From: Buddleja alternifolia
Taxonomy: Eukaryota; Streptophyta; Magnoliopsida; Lamiales; Scrophulariaceae
Direction: 5' to 3'
DNA: 64,000 bases
NCBI GenBank assembly: GCA_019426215.1
Contig: CM033406.1
Span: forward strand, 1,317,001 to 1,381,000
Under the pieces are notes generated by a model that worked only from the letters and a program-made list of their open reading frames with translations, did not search any database and was not told where the DNA came from. The translations under genes were made by a program, and so were the position numbers. Shown here in pieces: positions 36,979 through 49,321 of this stretch (its first letter is position 1; each line of letters begins with the position of its first letter).

Positions 36979-37364
36979 TTTAGCGTTAGTTATCTATTAA
37001 TTTTTGTGTTTGGTTTGAATTGATTTTATTAACGTAGTTATTTGTTTATATTGATTTTAATTATGGATGTGTTCGATTGATATTGATACGCGTTAAGTAT
37101 TTGTATTTGTGTTGGTTTATTGATTAATATGCTAGCATTAACGAGTGGTTGCTCGATTCATGTTGATATATATGTTTGTTTTAGTAATTGTTTTTTATGG
37201 ATTAATGTTTAGAATTGGAAAGAGAGCTATTTAGAAAGCTGTAAAATGTTATAGTAGCTAGCAGCTTCTTGTTGCTGCTTGTTACAACAGTTGATGCATT
37301 TACATTTTCTTATTTAAAGTCATTGTGGACTTCTATAATAGAGGAATGACTCCCTGTGTAAATT

Positions 37365-37574
37365 ATGATGGTTGAATCCACAGCTTTGTGTGTTTTCTGC
37401 TATAATGCAAAATCCGAGCTCGAGCTCGAGCTTGTGAGCCTGGGCGCAAGTTTAAAATCTATCAAGCTCGTGAGCTCGAGCCGAGCTCAACTATATGGCA
37501 ACGAGTTCGAGCCCGAGGTCTTTTATGCCCGGCTCGACGAGCTTGAGTTTGAGCTTTGCTCATGAACACCCCTA
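37365..37574. repeat. hAT subterminal GAGCTCGAGC repeats and terminal end
   Basis: Repeated GAGCTCGAG/GAGCTTG words on both strands between 37410 and 37560, followed by the terminal sequence at 37561-37574. Such motifs are transposase-binding sites in hAT elements. The open frame across this stretch is a by-product of the repeats, not a gene. Confidence 0.65.
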
Positions 37575-40500
37575 ATATTGACAATCCCAAAAGGCTTGCT
37601 TGTACGATACATACTCTAGGAGAGTGTACCACGTTCCATATGGACTAACACAGTGAACGTCGGTGTATGTATGAGAGTTCCTATTTGGAATAGGTAAACC
37701 GAACCACCTCAAGAAAGTTCCTTAAAAGGAACCCCAGTAGAATCTGAAACTTCCTACGATCACATAGTATAAGAGTAAACCTCATGGACTTGAGATTCCA
37801 TAGGATATCTTGTATATGATCCATTACACTTTGTCTTGCTTTATTATCTATTAAGATCGCTACATGGAGTATTTTGAGTGTGATCTGATCATATATGGAG
37901 ATACATGAGAATCAAAATGGGATCCATCTCTAACTTGAATTATCAGTGCATCTCCTATGTTTACAATAAGTTGACTAAGGAAATCTTAGCCGAAGCAAGA
38001 CCTCCTAAAGAGGCGCAGGGTTTCCTCGTTTAGAAGGTCAAAGTCAACTCCACTGTAGATGAGAAACATAGATATTGAGTTATTAGGGTTCCGACTAAAA
38101 CTATACCCTAGACTCAATCAGGAGATCATGATGGAAGGATCTTACTTATACAAGAATCATGATTTTGAAAGGTGTATCTTTACTTATCGATTATGTTTAG
38201 GTCTTCGTGGCCCATTGCTAGACAGTAACCATAATTTGTAGGTGTCTTAAATTAGTATTTTGGCTAATTCAAGACTTGATTAAATCAAGTTGTATTTAAT
38301 CTAGTATTTTCATTTTTGGAAAGTACACTAGCACTTTGGGAAAGTGTACCTACTACTCATATATAAACGAGCCTAAGGGGTCACACACAAACTCTGTACA
38401 GTTTTCGCTTTAAGTGTGAATTCATAAATTTGAGAAATTGCGAAAGTATGGTACTTTCCTAATTAAGAATATGAATTAATTAGTAGAGACTAATTAATTA
38501 AGACTATTTAATTAATCTTGTTGAATTAATTAATTAATGGACTTAGTATAGTCCGAGAAATTTATTTAATTGGTTTGGACTCAAGTTAAATAAATAATAT
38601 GAATATTTGGTGGAAATAAATAAAGTAGGATGATGCACGAAAACCCAGTCGTGTATTTAATAGCAAGAGGACTGACATGTGTAGTAATAAAGTGGACATT
38701 AAGTCCGAGATGTCGAACCCACAGAGACTTGTATTTTAGCAGAAATAGTAAATTAAATCAAGCAACTTGTAATTGTAAACAATAATTGAAAATATGTGAA
38801 GAACAATAGATAAAAAGGCAACTAAGACAGATGTGTTGACACAAATAAATCAATTCTTGTTTTATAGGTATTCTCGTATTTCAGATAATTATTGCTACGG
38901 TGGAAAATTTCTTAAGATTATTATCGATTCGATCCCTTTGTTTTGATAACCTATGCTAAATTGGGTGTAGCAATCTCTATTGTATGCATTAAAAAGTAGA
39001 ATTTCCCTGGATAAATCCGGCTAACAGCATCTGGAGTATGTAGCCATCTCTAGCATCAACTAAGTTAGAAGATGTTAATAATCCTTTTTTGCACCTTAAT
39101 TCACTTTCTTCCGAACAGTTAAATTAAGCATAAAATCTTATATATGTTGGCCAAACACATCAACATTATGAACAAGATTAAAACACAAAGCAATATAAAT
39201 CATTCATACGAAGAATACTTTTTATAACTCAAAAATCATAATTCGGCCTAAGCATGGTCTTAGTCTACAAAACTAGCTACTTATAATGGAAAAACTAACT
39301 AAAAATTTCATGAAAATAAAGAACAACGAAGAAAAACCCGATATGATTGTATGGATCTTCGTCTCTTGCTCTTCCTCAAGATGTATTCTTCAATCTTCAA
39401 CTCTTAACTATTCTAATTCTAAAACTTGTATAGAAAGTAAAACTCTATTCTATCTCTGTTTTTCTTCTAAAAAATTGGGTCTTTACTGAACATCAGGTAT
39501 TTTTAGATATAAGACTGGGAGAATCCTTTTAGGTTTAGAGTTTGAAAATTTCCAAAACTGCTCGAACGTAAATCTTCCAGCATCTGTGCGTAAAATAGCT
39601 CCCACGTCCGAACATTTTGAATGCCACATTCGTGCGTAATTCCTCTTCCACGTTCGAACTTGAATCTTCTGGCGTTCATACGTGATCAACAAAACTTTCT
39701 GCTTTTCTGCTTCAAACTTCCTTCTTTTACTATTTCTTCATCCTTTTTCCTTAGTTGTCATGATTTATACCTGAATAATCAAAATAGACAGATTACACGC
39801 ATATGTAGTATAAAATGATACTCAATTCAATGAAAAACATATGAATAAAGGATTATAACACACATAATTCTCAACCCTATCATAGGACTTTATTGGAATT
39901 AATTAAAAGGATTGGATTCTTTGTAATTAATTAATTGGAGTCAAGGATTAAATCAAGATATTAAAACTTGGAATCCAAGACTAAGAGGGAAGCGTGTGAT
40001 AGGCATGTGAAGGGGAAAGAATTCTTTTCTTCCTCAACTTCTTGATCAAAGGTAAATCATTGGATGGTTTATGTAATTAATGAATTACTTGGTAACTAAT
40101 TATATTCCTTAAAGGATTATATGTATATTAGATATACATATAAGATAATAATATTATATATAATATATAAATACACGCTAGGCATGTATAATTTGTATAT
40201 ATGTATGTATGTATATTATTATTTATTATATATTATGGAAGAATCCTAGATAAGGAAATAACTATATCTTGAAGATTAAGTAATTCCCTTATATCAAACT
40301 CTATTAGGGTTTGGATTCTACCTCTATATATGTGATCGAGCAAGAGAAAAATACACTTGTTATTTTACATAGAAAATTCGGCCATCACGTAAGAAAAGAA
40401 GAAGAATTTTCGTTCCGTCTCTCTCACCTTAGCCGCTCTTTAGCCAAATATTCAAGGTGTAATTTTGCTCATGTGTTGAGCTAAATTACTCACTAAATAT

Positions 40501-40850
40501 ATTCCCCACCTTTTTACATAAGCCTAGAAGTAAGTTCTAGATTTGTTCTATTGGCTAGCACCAGAAATAGGATGATTGAAAATTCAAGGAAGAGTGGACT
40601 ATTCTTAGAGGCGCGACAATTGAAGCGCTACAACAAGAGATACAAAAAGGGCAATTTTTGTGAAGCAATAAAGTACAGGTTTTGTAAGCTTGTAGCGGGT
40701 TGATAAAGATCCAACCAAAACTAAAATTCTCTGCTGGTAATTTTACATTTTACCTTTTATTTTAATATGAATTAATCGAGCCGATTGAATCCTTGCTGGG
40801 ATGTTTTATATTTATGCTACGTTTACTGTAAAATTTTAATCTTCCGCTGA
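37575..40850 (+). mobile_element. copia-type LTR remnant (copy B), interrupted by a solo LTR
   Basis: Two pieces, 37575-38630 and 39888-about 40850, make one LTR-like unit homologous to 11912-13250. Shared blocks include tcttcgtggcccattgctag, gcctaaggggtcacacac and the ggctagcacca region with ttagaggcgcgac. A TATA-like ctctatatatgtg lies near 40322. The unit is cut by a 1,252-bp solo LTR. It lacks ORFs, and the right edge near ttccgctga is approximate. Confidence 0.6.
38631..39882 (-). mobile_element. solo LTR of 1,252 bp with TSD TAGGA
   Basis: Begins TGATGCACGAAAACCC and ends CAACCCTATCA, so it has TG...CA termini. It is flanked by TAGGA at 38626-38630 and 39883-39887. No coding sequence, primer site or PPT adjoins it, so this is a solo LTR left by recombination between LTRs. 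On the - strand it starts TGATAGGGTTGAG, which is why I favour that orientation. The gtcgaacccacagagact block near 38712 recurs in plant repeats, but I cannot name the family. Confidence 0.7.
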
Positions 40851-40879
40851 GTTAGTCACCCTGGTATCACCCAACCCTA

Positions 40880-41001
40880 CATTAAATACCCATTATTGAT
40901 TCCTTTTAAGTCCCTCTTGACTTCGGATATTTACTTCAGGTGAATCTTATCGCTTGGAAAGCTGATTCATAAATCTTGAAATGTCTTCAGCGCTTGACGG
41001 A
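40880..41001 (-). repeat. Sirevirus-like LTR fragment
   Basis: Similar to 44110-44235 of the S2 LTR: the blocks around ttttaagtccctcttgactt, ttcaggtgaatctta and ttcataaatcttgaaatg correspond. It is cut at 41001 by the start of a Tekay-like LTR, so a third Sirevirus-like insertion once stood here. Confidence 0.55.
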
Positions 41002-42995
41002 TGTAACATCCTATATTTGTGCCTCCTAATATTATACAGACTTAGGTAAGGGCTATAATTCTCGCTAATTTATGTTTCAAATATTATTGGATTGCATAAC
41101 GTATTCTAATCTAGTCACGCGAAAACATCTCCATATGTTTAGTTGTTCACTTGCACACTAAAATTATACACTAGCCATATGTCAATAGGCTAGTAGTATT
41201 TACACATCATTCTACACTAGTTTGTGTTTAGAATATAATATCCAAAGTTTAGGTGCTATGAGTGTGAGTTTATAGAAATAAATATATGTATATATATATA
41301 TATATATACTCATGTGTGAATAGATATATACATATACATATTAGAGGGAGGTGAGTAAGAAAGTGGGTATCAACCTTAAAGATATCACACCTCACCTCCA
41401 TACCAAATGTGGCAACCAATTAAGTGAAGGACTTGTATCTTTCTTTTGTTGATTCCTCTTACGCACACTCTTCACTTTCAACTTCACACACATACACCTG
41501 AAATTTATCTCAAAACCAGCCCTTATTTTCTCTCAAAGATAGTAAGTGAAGAAAGAAAAAGATACCAAATTTGTAAGCATCATCCTCTCTTGTTTCTTTT
41601 AAGGTATGAAGCTAAATTATACATTGCACATAAATGTTTGTGATAAATTAAAGGTTATCTTCTTTAGGTGATTAAAGGCCTGAAATTGAAACATGTATCG
41701 TATATATGTATCTTTGTTAAGTTAAATTGCATGACATCCAGTTTTCAAAAGTTTTAGTTTTGTAGTTGGACTTTAAAGCTGTAATTAGGTACCTAAACAT
41801 GGGATTTTGATTATGTGAATTTTTTTGTATAAACTTGTTTATGTTTTGAACGTCTCTGCAAAATTTGATAAGGATTGGAGTTTTATGGATTTTTCTAAAA
41901 TTCTTTGAATGAAATTGCCAGACTGTTCTACGGGATTGACAATTGCTACTATTTTGAGGTTATTTCGTAAATCTGAAAATTTGAATTAGGTTATAGTGTG
42001 AATTACAAGTTTCGGATAGGTTATAAAGTATCATAGTTCAAGAATATAATTTTATACGTAGCAGGATATATCTGCGGTTTGAACGAGAGACGAGACTACA
42101 ACGCCGAGTAGTAACTGTGAGGGTTTCTCTTTTCCTTAAAACTCTTTAATTGCTTTACCTACTTGTGATTGTGTTTTTCTATAACTATCTAATCAGTATC
42201 TTGATGATTGGTTCGTGATGATTGTTGATTTCTAATTATCCCGTTTTGCTCAATATCTCTTTATCCCGATGATTATTATTTACGTGTCTATGCTATATGT
42301 CTTGTCTCGAAATGATCTCCGGTCTAATCGTTGTCAATTTCCATAAGTCTTATCATACGAATATTGAGTCCATATATTTCGTAACTTGTTGAGCCATTGT
42401 ACTTCTTAGCTCTACTCCGCCGACTAAAGGAGCTAAGTGCTATGCCGGATAAAGTGCCACACGACGGCAAAGGCCACCTATTGAACCCGTAGGAGCCACC
42501 ACTAGAATCCCGATGTCTGGCATGCATTTGCGATATGTCCTTTTCTTGGTTTAAAGCTTTGACTCTTAAAGACAGAGTGAAGGAAGCTAAGTGCTATATG
42601 GGACAAAGTGCCACGCAACGGTGGGGGCCACCTCTTGAACCCATAGGGGCCACCTCTAGAATCCCGACACTTGGAAATTTTGCAGACTGAAGGGAACTAA
42701 GTGTTATACACGACGGCGGGGACTACCTCTTAAACCCGTAGGAGGCACCACTAGAATAGCAACACTTGCAAATCTCAAAAGGTGTGAAGTCTCCCACTGG
42801 TATGGGACAGTTGAGAGATGGAACACAATCATATGACATGAATCTAACATAAATGAGTTATTCATTCTGGCTTTGTTATGTGTTTCGTAATTGATGTTCG
42901 TTGTTCTGATAGTTTGTTTTCTTCAGTGATTCGGTTGATACAGGTGATCTTTTTCTGTTGTAATCTTCCACTGCAAATTCTCTTTCAAAGATAAG
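41002..42995 (+). mobile_element. Tekay/Del-like LTR, left part
   Basis: Starts TGTAACATCCTATATTTG. It shares order and several blocks with the complete LTR at 52103-55444: the AT run followed by a '...gtggcaa...' segment, the aggattggagtttt / gccagactgtt region, and a motif near aggacgac/gagacgag. It is interrupted at 42995 by element S2, and its right end would lie beyond the window. It is non-coding. Confidence 0.55.
42430..42780. repeat. three degenerate tandem units inside the Tekay-like LTR
   Basis: The block agctaagtgctat...ccacctcttgaaccc...ggccaccactagaatcccgac occurs three times, starting near 42430, 42583 and 42694. The last unit is shortened. The equivalent part of the 52103-55444 LTR does not show it. 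Confidence 0.7.
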
Positions 42996-44513
42996 TGGTG
43001 GTCCCAAGTGGCATACGAAAATGGTCTAGAAGAGGGGGGGGGGTTGAATAGACCCTGAAGTCTTTTTAGACTTCAAAAATTTCGTATCACTTTTTAAAGA
43101 TTTGAACGCTTAGGAAACTGAGCGCTTGGGTCAGGCGCTTCAGTAAAGTTAACTTAGACTTAGTGATTTCAGCAATTTACCAAAGTAGGGTAACGCTTGG
43201 ATCGCTTAATCAGGGTTAGCACAGCGGAAATGATTTTAGCGTTCGTTTGGTTAATTTAATCGCTTCGCAATTTTACTTGTCTTTTTCAGAATGAATGATG
43301 TAATATGAAAATAAGACAATAAAATATAAATGACACAAGATATATAAGGTTCACTGGGTGATGTAATCTCAGCTACGTCCTTCTTCTCCTTTTTCACTTG
43401 GAGGAAATTACTAGGATGATTATCAAAGAATCACACAGAATCTTCTACAAGATAGTAAAGGATGAAAAAGATCTCGGGCTCCTTGATCACACAGACTTCA
43501 GCACCAATGAAGATCGTCTTCTACAAGCTTCTCTCACTCAGAAATACTGCCTGTAAGGGGTTTCAACTTCTTTCTCACTCAGATGAAAGGTTGAAGGTTT
43601 ATCACAAGGTTTTGTTTGTTTTTTGGAAAGATCAAACAACTTGGAATATCTCAATAGGAATTTTGGTTTCTTCTTTGGAAGAGGTTTGAAATATTTGTGA
43701 CTATCTGGAATGTAGATAAAAAGCTTGAAAGATTTGGCTGTGGAGTTTCTAAGCTTTTTCTCAGCAAGATTTTCTTGTGTCTGTACGTAATTTTCTCTTG
43801 TAAATGTTATGTACCATTATTTTTGGGTTTGCTGGAGGTAAGGTATTTATAGGCAATTCTTGGGATCTGTCCGTTGGACACATGTGAGAGCGTGCCTTTC
43901 ACGCAGAGCGTGGTAGTTACCTTTATCTGACATTCCTGAATTTCTACTGGTTCCGATTGGACAGGAGCAGGTATGTATTTTTATAGGTCTGACAGTCTAA
44001 GTCAAAGGGTGGCTTGTCCACAAGTCATAAACAACTTATCACATTTAATGCTCTTATCAGACATTTAATGCATTTTGAATTTAATTCCCGTTGGAAATAA
44101 ATGCCCGTTGAATGATTGCATTTAAGTCCTTCATGACTTGAGGATTTATTTCAGGTGAATCTGACATCGGATCGCTAGAATGATTTGAGCACTTGATTCA
44201 TAAATCCTGAAACGAGGTCTTTTAGCGTTTGACAGACACTAAGAAACAAATCTTCATCTTCAGTTGACTTCGGACGCTGATCTTCAACTTCTTCTCTAAT
44301 AGACTCACCTAGAATTCTATTAGGGATTCAGTATCTAATACTTAGTCTAAAATCTACAAAGATAAAAATTACAAGCTTAAATAAAATAATAATTACAAAC
44401 TTTCAAACGCTTAAACAATGATCTATGAAAACATAAACTTACATTTTATTTGGGGTCTAACATTGAATCCTATCTCGTCATCATCAAAACATCTCACATG
44501 AAATTTCCTAACA
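42996..44513 (-). repeat. 3' LTR of element S2
   Basis: 1,518 bp, single-copy for the block duplicated in the S1 5' LTR. Ends are TGTTAGGAAATTTC (44513) and GGGACCACCA (42996). A TATA box TATAAATA (- strand) lies at 43844-43851. The polypurine tract AAAAAAGGGGGAAAT (44514-44528, - strand) precedes it. Confidence 0.9.
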
Positions 44514-44528
44514 ATTTCCCCCTTTTTT

Positions 44529-44808
44529 GATGATGTCAAGACTTTTAACTCTTATAACTCTTTTATAATTTAAGAGTTACTTAAACGAAAAGCCCAAATG
44601 AATTATAAGTTAGCGTTTAAAAAGTTAGTAAGGTTAGCTAAAGTTAGATTAGCTTCAACAAGATGTTTCAGCGATAAATCATTCATATATTGAAAGAACA
44701 AGCATACATGATTTATACTGAAAGTAATATAATAAAAGCGACAACAGAAATACAAATATAAAAAGAAGAATTCATTCACTTTTTCTGTCGCTTTGCTCTT
44801 TCTTCGCC
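44529..44808. other. 3' untranslated region of element S2
   Basis: Non-coding stretch between the extra gene's stop and the polypurine tract. It parallels 22504-22751 of S1, including the tgatgatgtcaagac and cagcgataaatcattcat blocks. Confidence 0.6.
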
Positions 44809-47636
44809 TTAGATAACTTCTAGCGCTAAGTCCAACAAGAGACGATCAATGTCGATCGTTGTCGTATGTTGAACTTCATCGTAATCATGCCTATGAAGTC
44901 TAGTGCTTTCATTAAGTTCTAACAACCTTTCTGTCCATTCTCTTGGCAAAATTCCAAGCTCACGAATTAAATCGTGATAGATATCTTTTCTTGGATATTT
45001 TGATGGTTTCCAATTGATAGGTCGTCTTAGCGGACCGGCAAAAGGATGAAATCCCATACTTTCCAAGACCTCAATGTCCAATTCCGGAAGCGGATTCTTT
45101 CCTAGATAATATCTTGGTTTTCTCTTCTTGGTTAGCATCTTCTTGATGCTTACTAACTCTTCAAACATTGATCGCCAATTTTTATTATCTGTTTTTGATA
45201 TCGCTTGATGCTTTTCTTTTTCTTTTTCCCCCTTCTTGGCATCATCAAGAGAGGTTTTCAACTCAGCGACTTCTCTTCGCAAGAGCCGAACTTCGTCAAC
45301 TAAGAGAGCAACTTGTTGAGCGACGCTCTGAGCAGCGGCATCCGTCGAAATATGTCTTTCAGCATCAGCCGAAGCGCTCTGAGCTAAGTGACGATTGAAT
45401 TCGGATGAGAGTTCAGCGACAAGAGGTGATATGCTGTTCATGATTGTGATAGTGCTTTTATTGGAAGCGTTTGCAATATCACGGCTTTGCGTATCAGATA
45501 TTATGCGGATTTGTCTATCAGCAGCCTCAAAGATCTTGGAGCAGGAACCTTCAATGTTTGTGAGCGAGTTCCGTACTGCCTGTCTAAACTCTGTAGCGTC
45601 TGAATCACTCTCTGAATCCGATTCCGAAGAAGGACGCTCAGGAGACGGAATGAGTCCGTAAGAGCTAGAAATTACAGCCTTCCCTTTGGATTTATCTCGG
45701 ATAAATGGCTCGTCAGGCTTTTGACCAATTTCAGCGTGCACTTCTTCAATCGCTTGATCCATGATTGGATCTGCAATCACTGGGGGCTCAACCACTGGGG
45801 CGCTAGAAGGATTTGGCAAAGAGGCCTCAGAAATCGGAGCGACTTCCTCAGTAGGAGCACTTGCTTCTTCAATTATTTGGATTGGGGAAGAAGGATTTTC
45901 AATAGCAATGACCCAGAGTGGGCCAAGTGCTTCCATCACATGCCTTGGACTGATCAGGCTTGATTGCGGAATAAAGAAGATAGCGTTTGCGCGCTCGTCT
46001 GTACAAAGTGCAAGTTGCACATCTTCCGGCAATTCTATTCCTGAAGTATAACATCTGAAAAAGTCCAGAATAAAAGGCATCAGCGCTTGAGCTGCTGCTA
46101 GATCCACTGGCCTTATCAGCGAAATCATCTCGGCTAACTGAATATTCTGTTCAGAGAAGAGCACAAGGTGAAGAATGTAACCTCTGAAATTGCTTAACCC
46201 TGAATAGTGAGTAAAGGAGATGTCCAGCGCTTGGGCATTCTCAATCACTGCTCTCATGTCTCTGTGGAAAACAGCGAACTCAGCGTGTTCATTTGAAACA
46301 TCAACACGAATTTGACTTTGGCTGGGAAGAAGCGGCTGTTTGCTGGAGGAGGCTTTTTCGTTCAAATTGGGAAAGATGCGCTGAACAAACGCTTGACGAG
46401 GATGCAAGATGTAGCGTCCACCTTGGCTGAATAAAGCTAGTTGTTGGCGAATGTAGGTTTCTATTGGTTGTCTATAGCGTGGTAAGTCGCTGACATTGCC
46501 TGCAATGTGCTGACGATGTTGAAGCAAAAAGGTCGCAAGTCCTCGGCGTCTGTATTCAATTCCAAATTCAAAGAGAAATGGATATCTCACTAGTTCCTCA
46601 AGAGTATAGAAATGTAGAACGAACTCTTCAACCCATCTGGCTGCATCCATCATCCATCGCTTGCCAAGCTTTTCAGCTTTCTTTGGTTGTTTTCTAGCGG
46701 CAAGGAATTTCTCAAAGCGGGTAGTTTCTTCATCGTAATCCTCAGCCCATAGTCTGGCAAGATATTCTCGTGCTTCATCTTCTATCCACGAATTAACAGG
46801 ATTTGGAAGCTCAGCAACTACTGGTCCTTTTCCTTCCAAAGCTTGAGTGGATTGGGAGAGAGGGCATTCTGAGGAGAGTTGACGACTTTGAAGAGAGCCG
46901 AATATCCTATTTGGTTTAGATCTTCCTCATCAGGATTTTTGTTCCAATCGCCCATGTGGGGATTTTTGAAGACAATCTTGCTGGCTCGAAGAGGATAAAA
47001 GGATTCGTCTGAGCGACCGATTAAATTAAACCGTTCTTGATCAAAATCTGCTCTATTAAACACTGGTCGACGAATATATTCAAGGCGAGATTGGAGTCGC
47101 TCCAAGCTGTAGAGTCCTAAATCGGAAAACTGCTTAAAGAATTCAAACTTTTGAGAGTTGGAAAGAGCAGGCCGATGGAGAGTTGTTTGAAAAGAGATTT
47201 CGAGCTCTACAAGCGTCTAAGTGTCTCGTTCTTTAGCGGCATAATAAAATTCAAGATCAGGAGAATATTCGCAAGGAAAGAAATCGATGACACGAGGAGG
47301 AGATCCTGTTGGAGTAGGAACAAGAGCAATTGCTTTTGTTGGGATGGGGGCCACTTCTATCGACCTCTCAGCATTGACAGTCGCTTCACTAGCTGAAGAT
47401 GTTTCAACATCTGGAAAGACTTGAGATGATTCTTTTACAATATCCACAACAGTTTCCATATCCACATCTACTTCAATGGGAACCTCTGAGGGTGGAGGTG
47501 CATCAGCGTCTGGTGCATCTTGAGCTGATACATATAAGCGTTTGAGAAAAGCAAGCAAAACTTCTACTAAGTAGAAATTACAAAGAAAAGACTGAAACGC
47601 TTACCCTGAGGATTATCATCGACTGACGTAGTCGCT
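44809..47636 (-). pseudogene. S2 extra gene, 3' part (exon 3 and intron 2)
   Basis: A long open piece at 46839-44809 (676 codons) plus 47105-46818 in another frame and 47558-47217 upstream. A TAG sits at 47217-47219, and one frameshift near 46830 separates the latter parts. Intron 2 is about 47604-47525 (GTAAG...TATCAG). Conserved blocks shared with S1 are SRLEYIRRP, KIVFKNPHMGDWNKNPDEE, LGKRWMMDAARWVEEF, the SISLIRPVDLAAAQAL region, then EGSCSKIFEAADRQIRII. A coiled-coil segment (QVALLVDEVRLLRREVAELK, about 45310-45230) and RKPRYYLGKNPLPELDIEVL follow. I see no membrane segment or signal peptide. Homology stops at 47636, where the Athila-like element begins. Together with 58748-57337 this gives the ~1,400-codon estimate. 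Confidence 0.75.
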
Positions 47637-47885
47637 TGAGTTGTTTACATAATCTTGCTTAATGTGGATTCTAGACATATGAGGAGACGTGGGTGTTCAT
47701 GATTTGGGATAGTGTTGCAGAAATTTTGAGGAATATGAATTTGAAACTTTTTGATGAATAAGTGATTCTTCATAAGTCTTGTTCTAAGGTGTTTATCTTG
47801 CCTTTGTGTATGAGTTGTAGAATTTTTGAGCTTAAGTGTTTGCTTTATTTTCTTTGCTCGAGGACGATCAAACTTAAGTTTGGGG
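47637..47885 (+). repeat. duplicate of the internal 3' end, left of the first LTR
   Basis: Matches 55778-56026 almost base for base (offset 8,141), including the PPT-like aagtttgggg just before TGTTGATAAG. An intact element would have host DNA here. This implies a preceding copy that shared the LTR and was then truncated at 47637. Confidence 0.8.
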
Positions 47886-48065
47886 TGTTGATAAGCTCGT
47901 ATTTTACACCTTTTTAAGCGCCTCTTTTCTTGTATTTTGATGAGTTCTTGAGTGTATTTATGCCACATATGCTTTGATTTTGTGATTGGTTGTGTTTTTA
48001 TAGGTTATTTGAGAATTGGAGCAAAAATGAATGAAAAGATCAAAGAAGTTCTCAAAATACTCCTT

Positions 48066-48209
48066 TAGCCACGGCTATAAAGACCCTTAGCCATGGTAAT
48101 CATGAAGGAACCTTTGTGCTTTGAAGATATGAAGTTACCAAGGCTAAAATAGGCAAAAAACATGAACAACAGATTTTAGCCGTGGCTACCGTCTTTTTAG
48201 CCGCGGCTA
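48066..48209. repeat. cluster of TAGCCRYGGCTA palindromes (5' LTR)
   Basis: Copies at 48066 (tagccacggcta), 48088 (tagccatggtaa), 48177 (tagccgtggcta) and 48198 (tagccgcggcta), with a degenerate one near 48135. They end about 20 bp before the TATA box at 48228, a position suited to promoter regulation. The 3' LTR has the same cluster at 56207-56350. Confidence 0.85.
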
Positions 48210-48227
48210 AGGGCCAATTTCAGCATC

Positions 48228-48235
48228 TATAAATA
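48228..48235 (+). promoter_or_regulatory. TATA box of the Athila-like 5' LTR
   Basis: TATAAATA in the context ctataaatacgcg. The same sequence occurs at 56369-56376 in the 3' LTR. Its position inside the LTR downstream of the palindrome cluster fits the U3/R boundary. Confidence 0.55.
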
Positions 48236-49201
48236 CGCGTTATTAGGTCAAAATTCGGGACTTTTGCCCACTTTTGAGGGTTTGACACTTTGAAACACAC
48301 CAAGAGGGTTGAGAGAAGTCTGGGGAAGAATAAGAATGCGAGGATACTCCATCTTTGTCTATGAAGAAGGAGAATTCAAGCAAGATCTATCAAGAAACGT
48401 TATTAGGGAGTTTTAATTTCATGCTTTTAGATTTGTTTTCATTGAACATGTCTTTCAAGATGAATTATCTCTTTTCTTTTACGATTATGACTTAATTTCC
48501 CTTTGATTGAGGCCATGTGAAATCCAATTATTATGTTTGATTTATGAGTATTATTTTTTCGGATTAAATTTGTTTTGGGTTATGTGTTTAATATTTGTTC
48601 TTAATGCTTATGATTGCTTAGCTACCAATTGTATGAATTTGTGCTTAGTTTTGAGACCGAGAGGAGATAAACTAGGGATGCATCTAGGTATTAAACACCA
48701 CAACGTAAAATTGACTAGAGATAGATTCGATTTCCTTGTGTGTGCTTTCTATGAAAACGGGAAATTCCATGAATCTTTGTAATGCGTTTTCATTAATTCG
48801 AATTTCATATAGAGATATAGAAATCGTTAATGAAAATAGAAATGCTATACCAAGAGATTGGATAGTAAGTAATTTAGGGAATTTCGCCTTAACCTAATCA
48901 ATCTAATAATCCGGTAAGATAGAATCATAGTCAAATTGAATGATTGGTTGAATCATGTGCCTTAATCACTTTTCTCATTGATTTAAATTCAAAGTTGATT
49001 TCTCTCTTTAGTTGGTAATTGTTATTTTGTATTTTAATTCATAATTCACACCTTTATCTCTTGATTTAACTTAGAATTAGATAACACAGTAATTTCAGTA
49101 CTTAAATACAATTGTCTCTAGGGTACGATAATCCGGACTTACATCCACTATATTACTTGCACGACCTAGTACACTTGCTAAGATTTTGTGTGTCAAGTTT
49201 T

Positions 49202-49218
49202 TGGCGCCGTTGCCGGGG
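49202..49218 (+). other. primer-binding site (tRNA-Asp type)
   Basis: TGGCGCCGTTGCCGGGG six bases after the LTR. It is complementary to the 3' end of plant tRNA-Asp (GTC) including CCA. This primer is used by Athila and related gypsy elements, which is the main reason for the lineage call. Confidence 0.85.
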
Positions 49219-49321
49219 GACAATTGTTTATTTAATATTGAGATTCTCTTATTTGTTCTAAGCTAAGTCTTTTTTTTTTCTTTTTTTTATATTTAGTCTT
49301 TTTATTTTTATTCTTGAAGAG

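Larger units (their letters stand above)
35604..37574 (+). mobile_element. hAT DNA transposon, 3' part
   Basis: Holds transposase C-terminal coding sequence (35640-36357) followed by a non-coding 3' region. It ends in a stretch dense in GAGCTCGAGC-type repeats (37410-37560), the usual hAT subterminal repeats. The right end reads CATGAACACCCCTA (37561-37574). Its complement TAGGGGTGTTCATG matches a common plant hAT terminal repeat. The left end is missing because a copia LTR cuts in at 35603. Confidence 0.7.
47886..49195 (+). repeat. 5' LTR of the Athila-like element
   Basis: Starts TGTTGATAAGCTCG and ends TTGTGTGTCA, 1,310 bp. A TATA box (TATAAATA, 48228-48235) is preceded at 48066-48209 by four copies of the near-palindrome TAGCCRYGGCTA-type motif plus partial ones. 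I counted about seven substitutions against the other LTR, so the insertion is young. The three-base ambiguity at the start (TGTTGATAAG or TGATAAG) is unresolved. Confidence 0.8.

Noticed and set aside
37365..37565. 66-codon ORF rich in Glu/Leu
   Set aside because: It is a by-product of GAGCTC-type hAT subterminal repeats.
47645..47968. 107-codon antisense ORF repeated at 55786-56109
   Set aside because: It spans the internal end and LTR start of the Athila-like element. Agreement follows from DNA duplication, and it has no recognisable domain.
48507..48782. 91-codon ORF, almost identical at 56648-56923
   Set aside because: Both copies lie inside the two LTRs of one young element and agree only because the LTRs do. 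There is no independent coding evidence.
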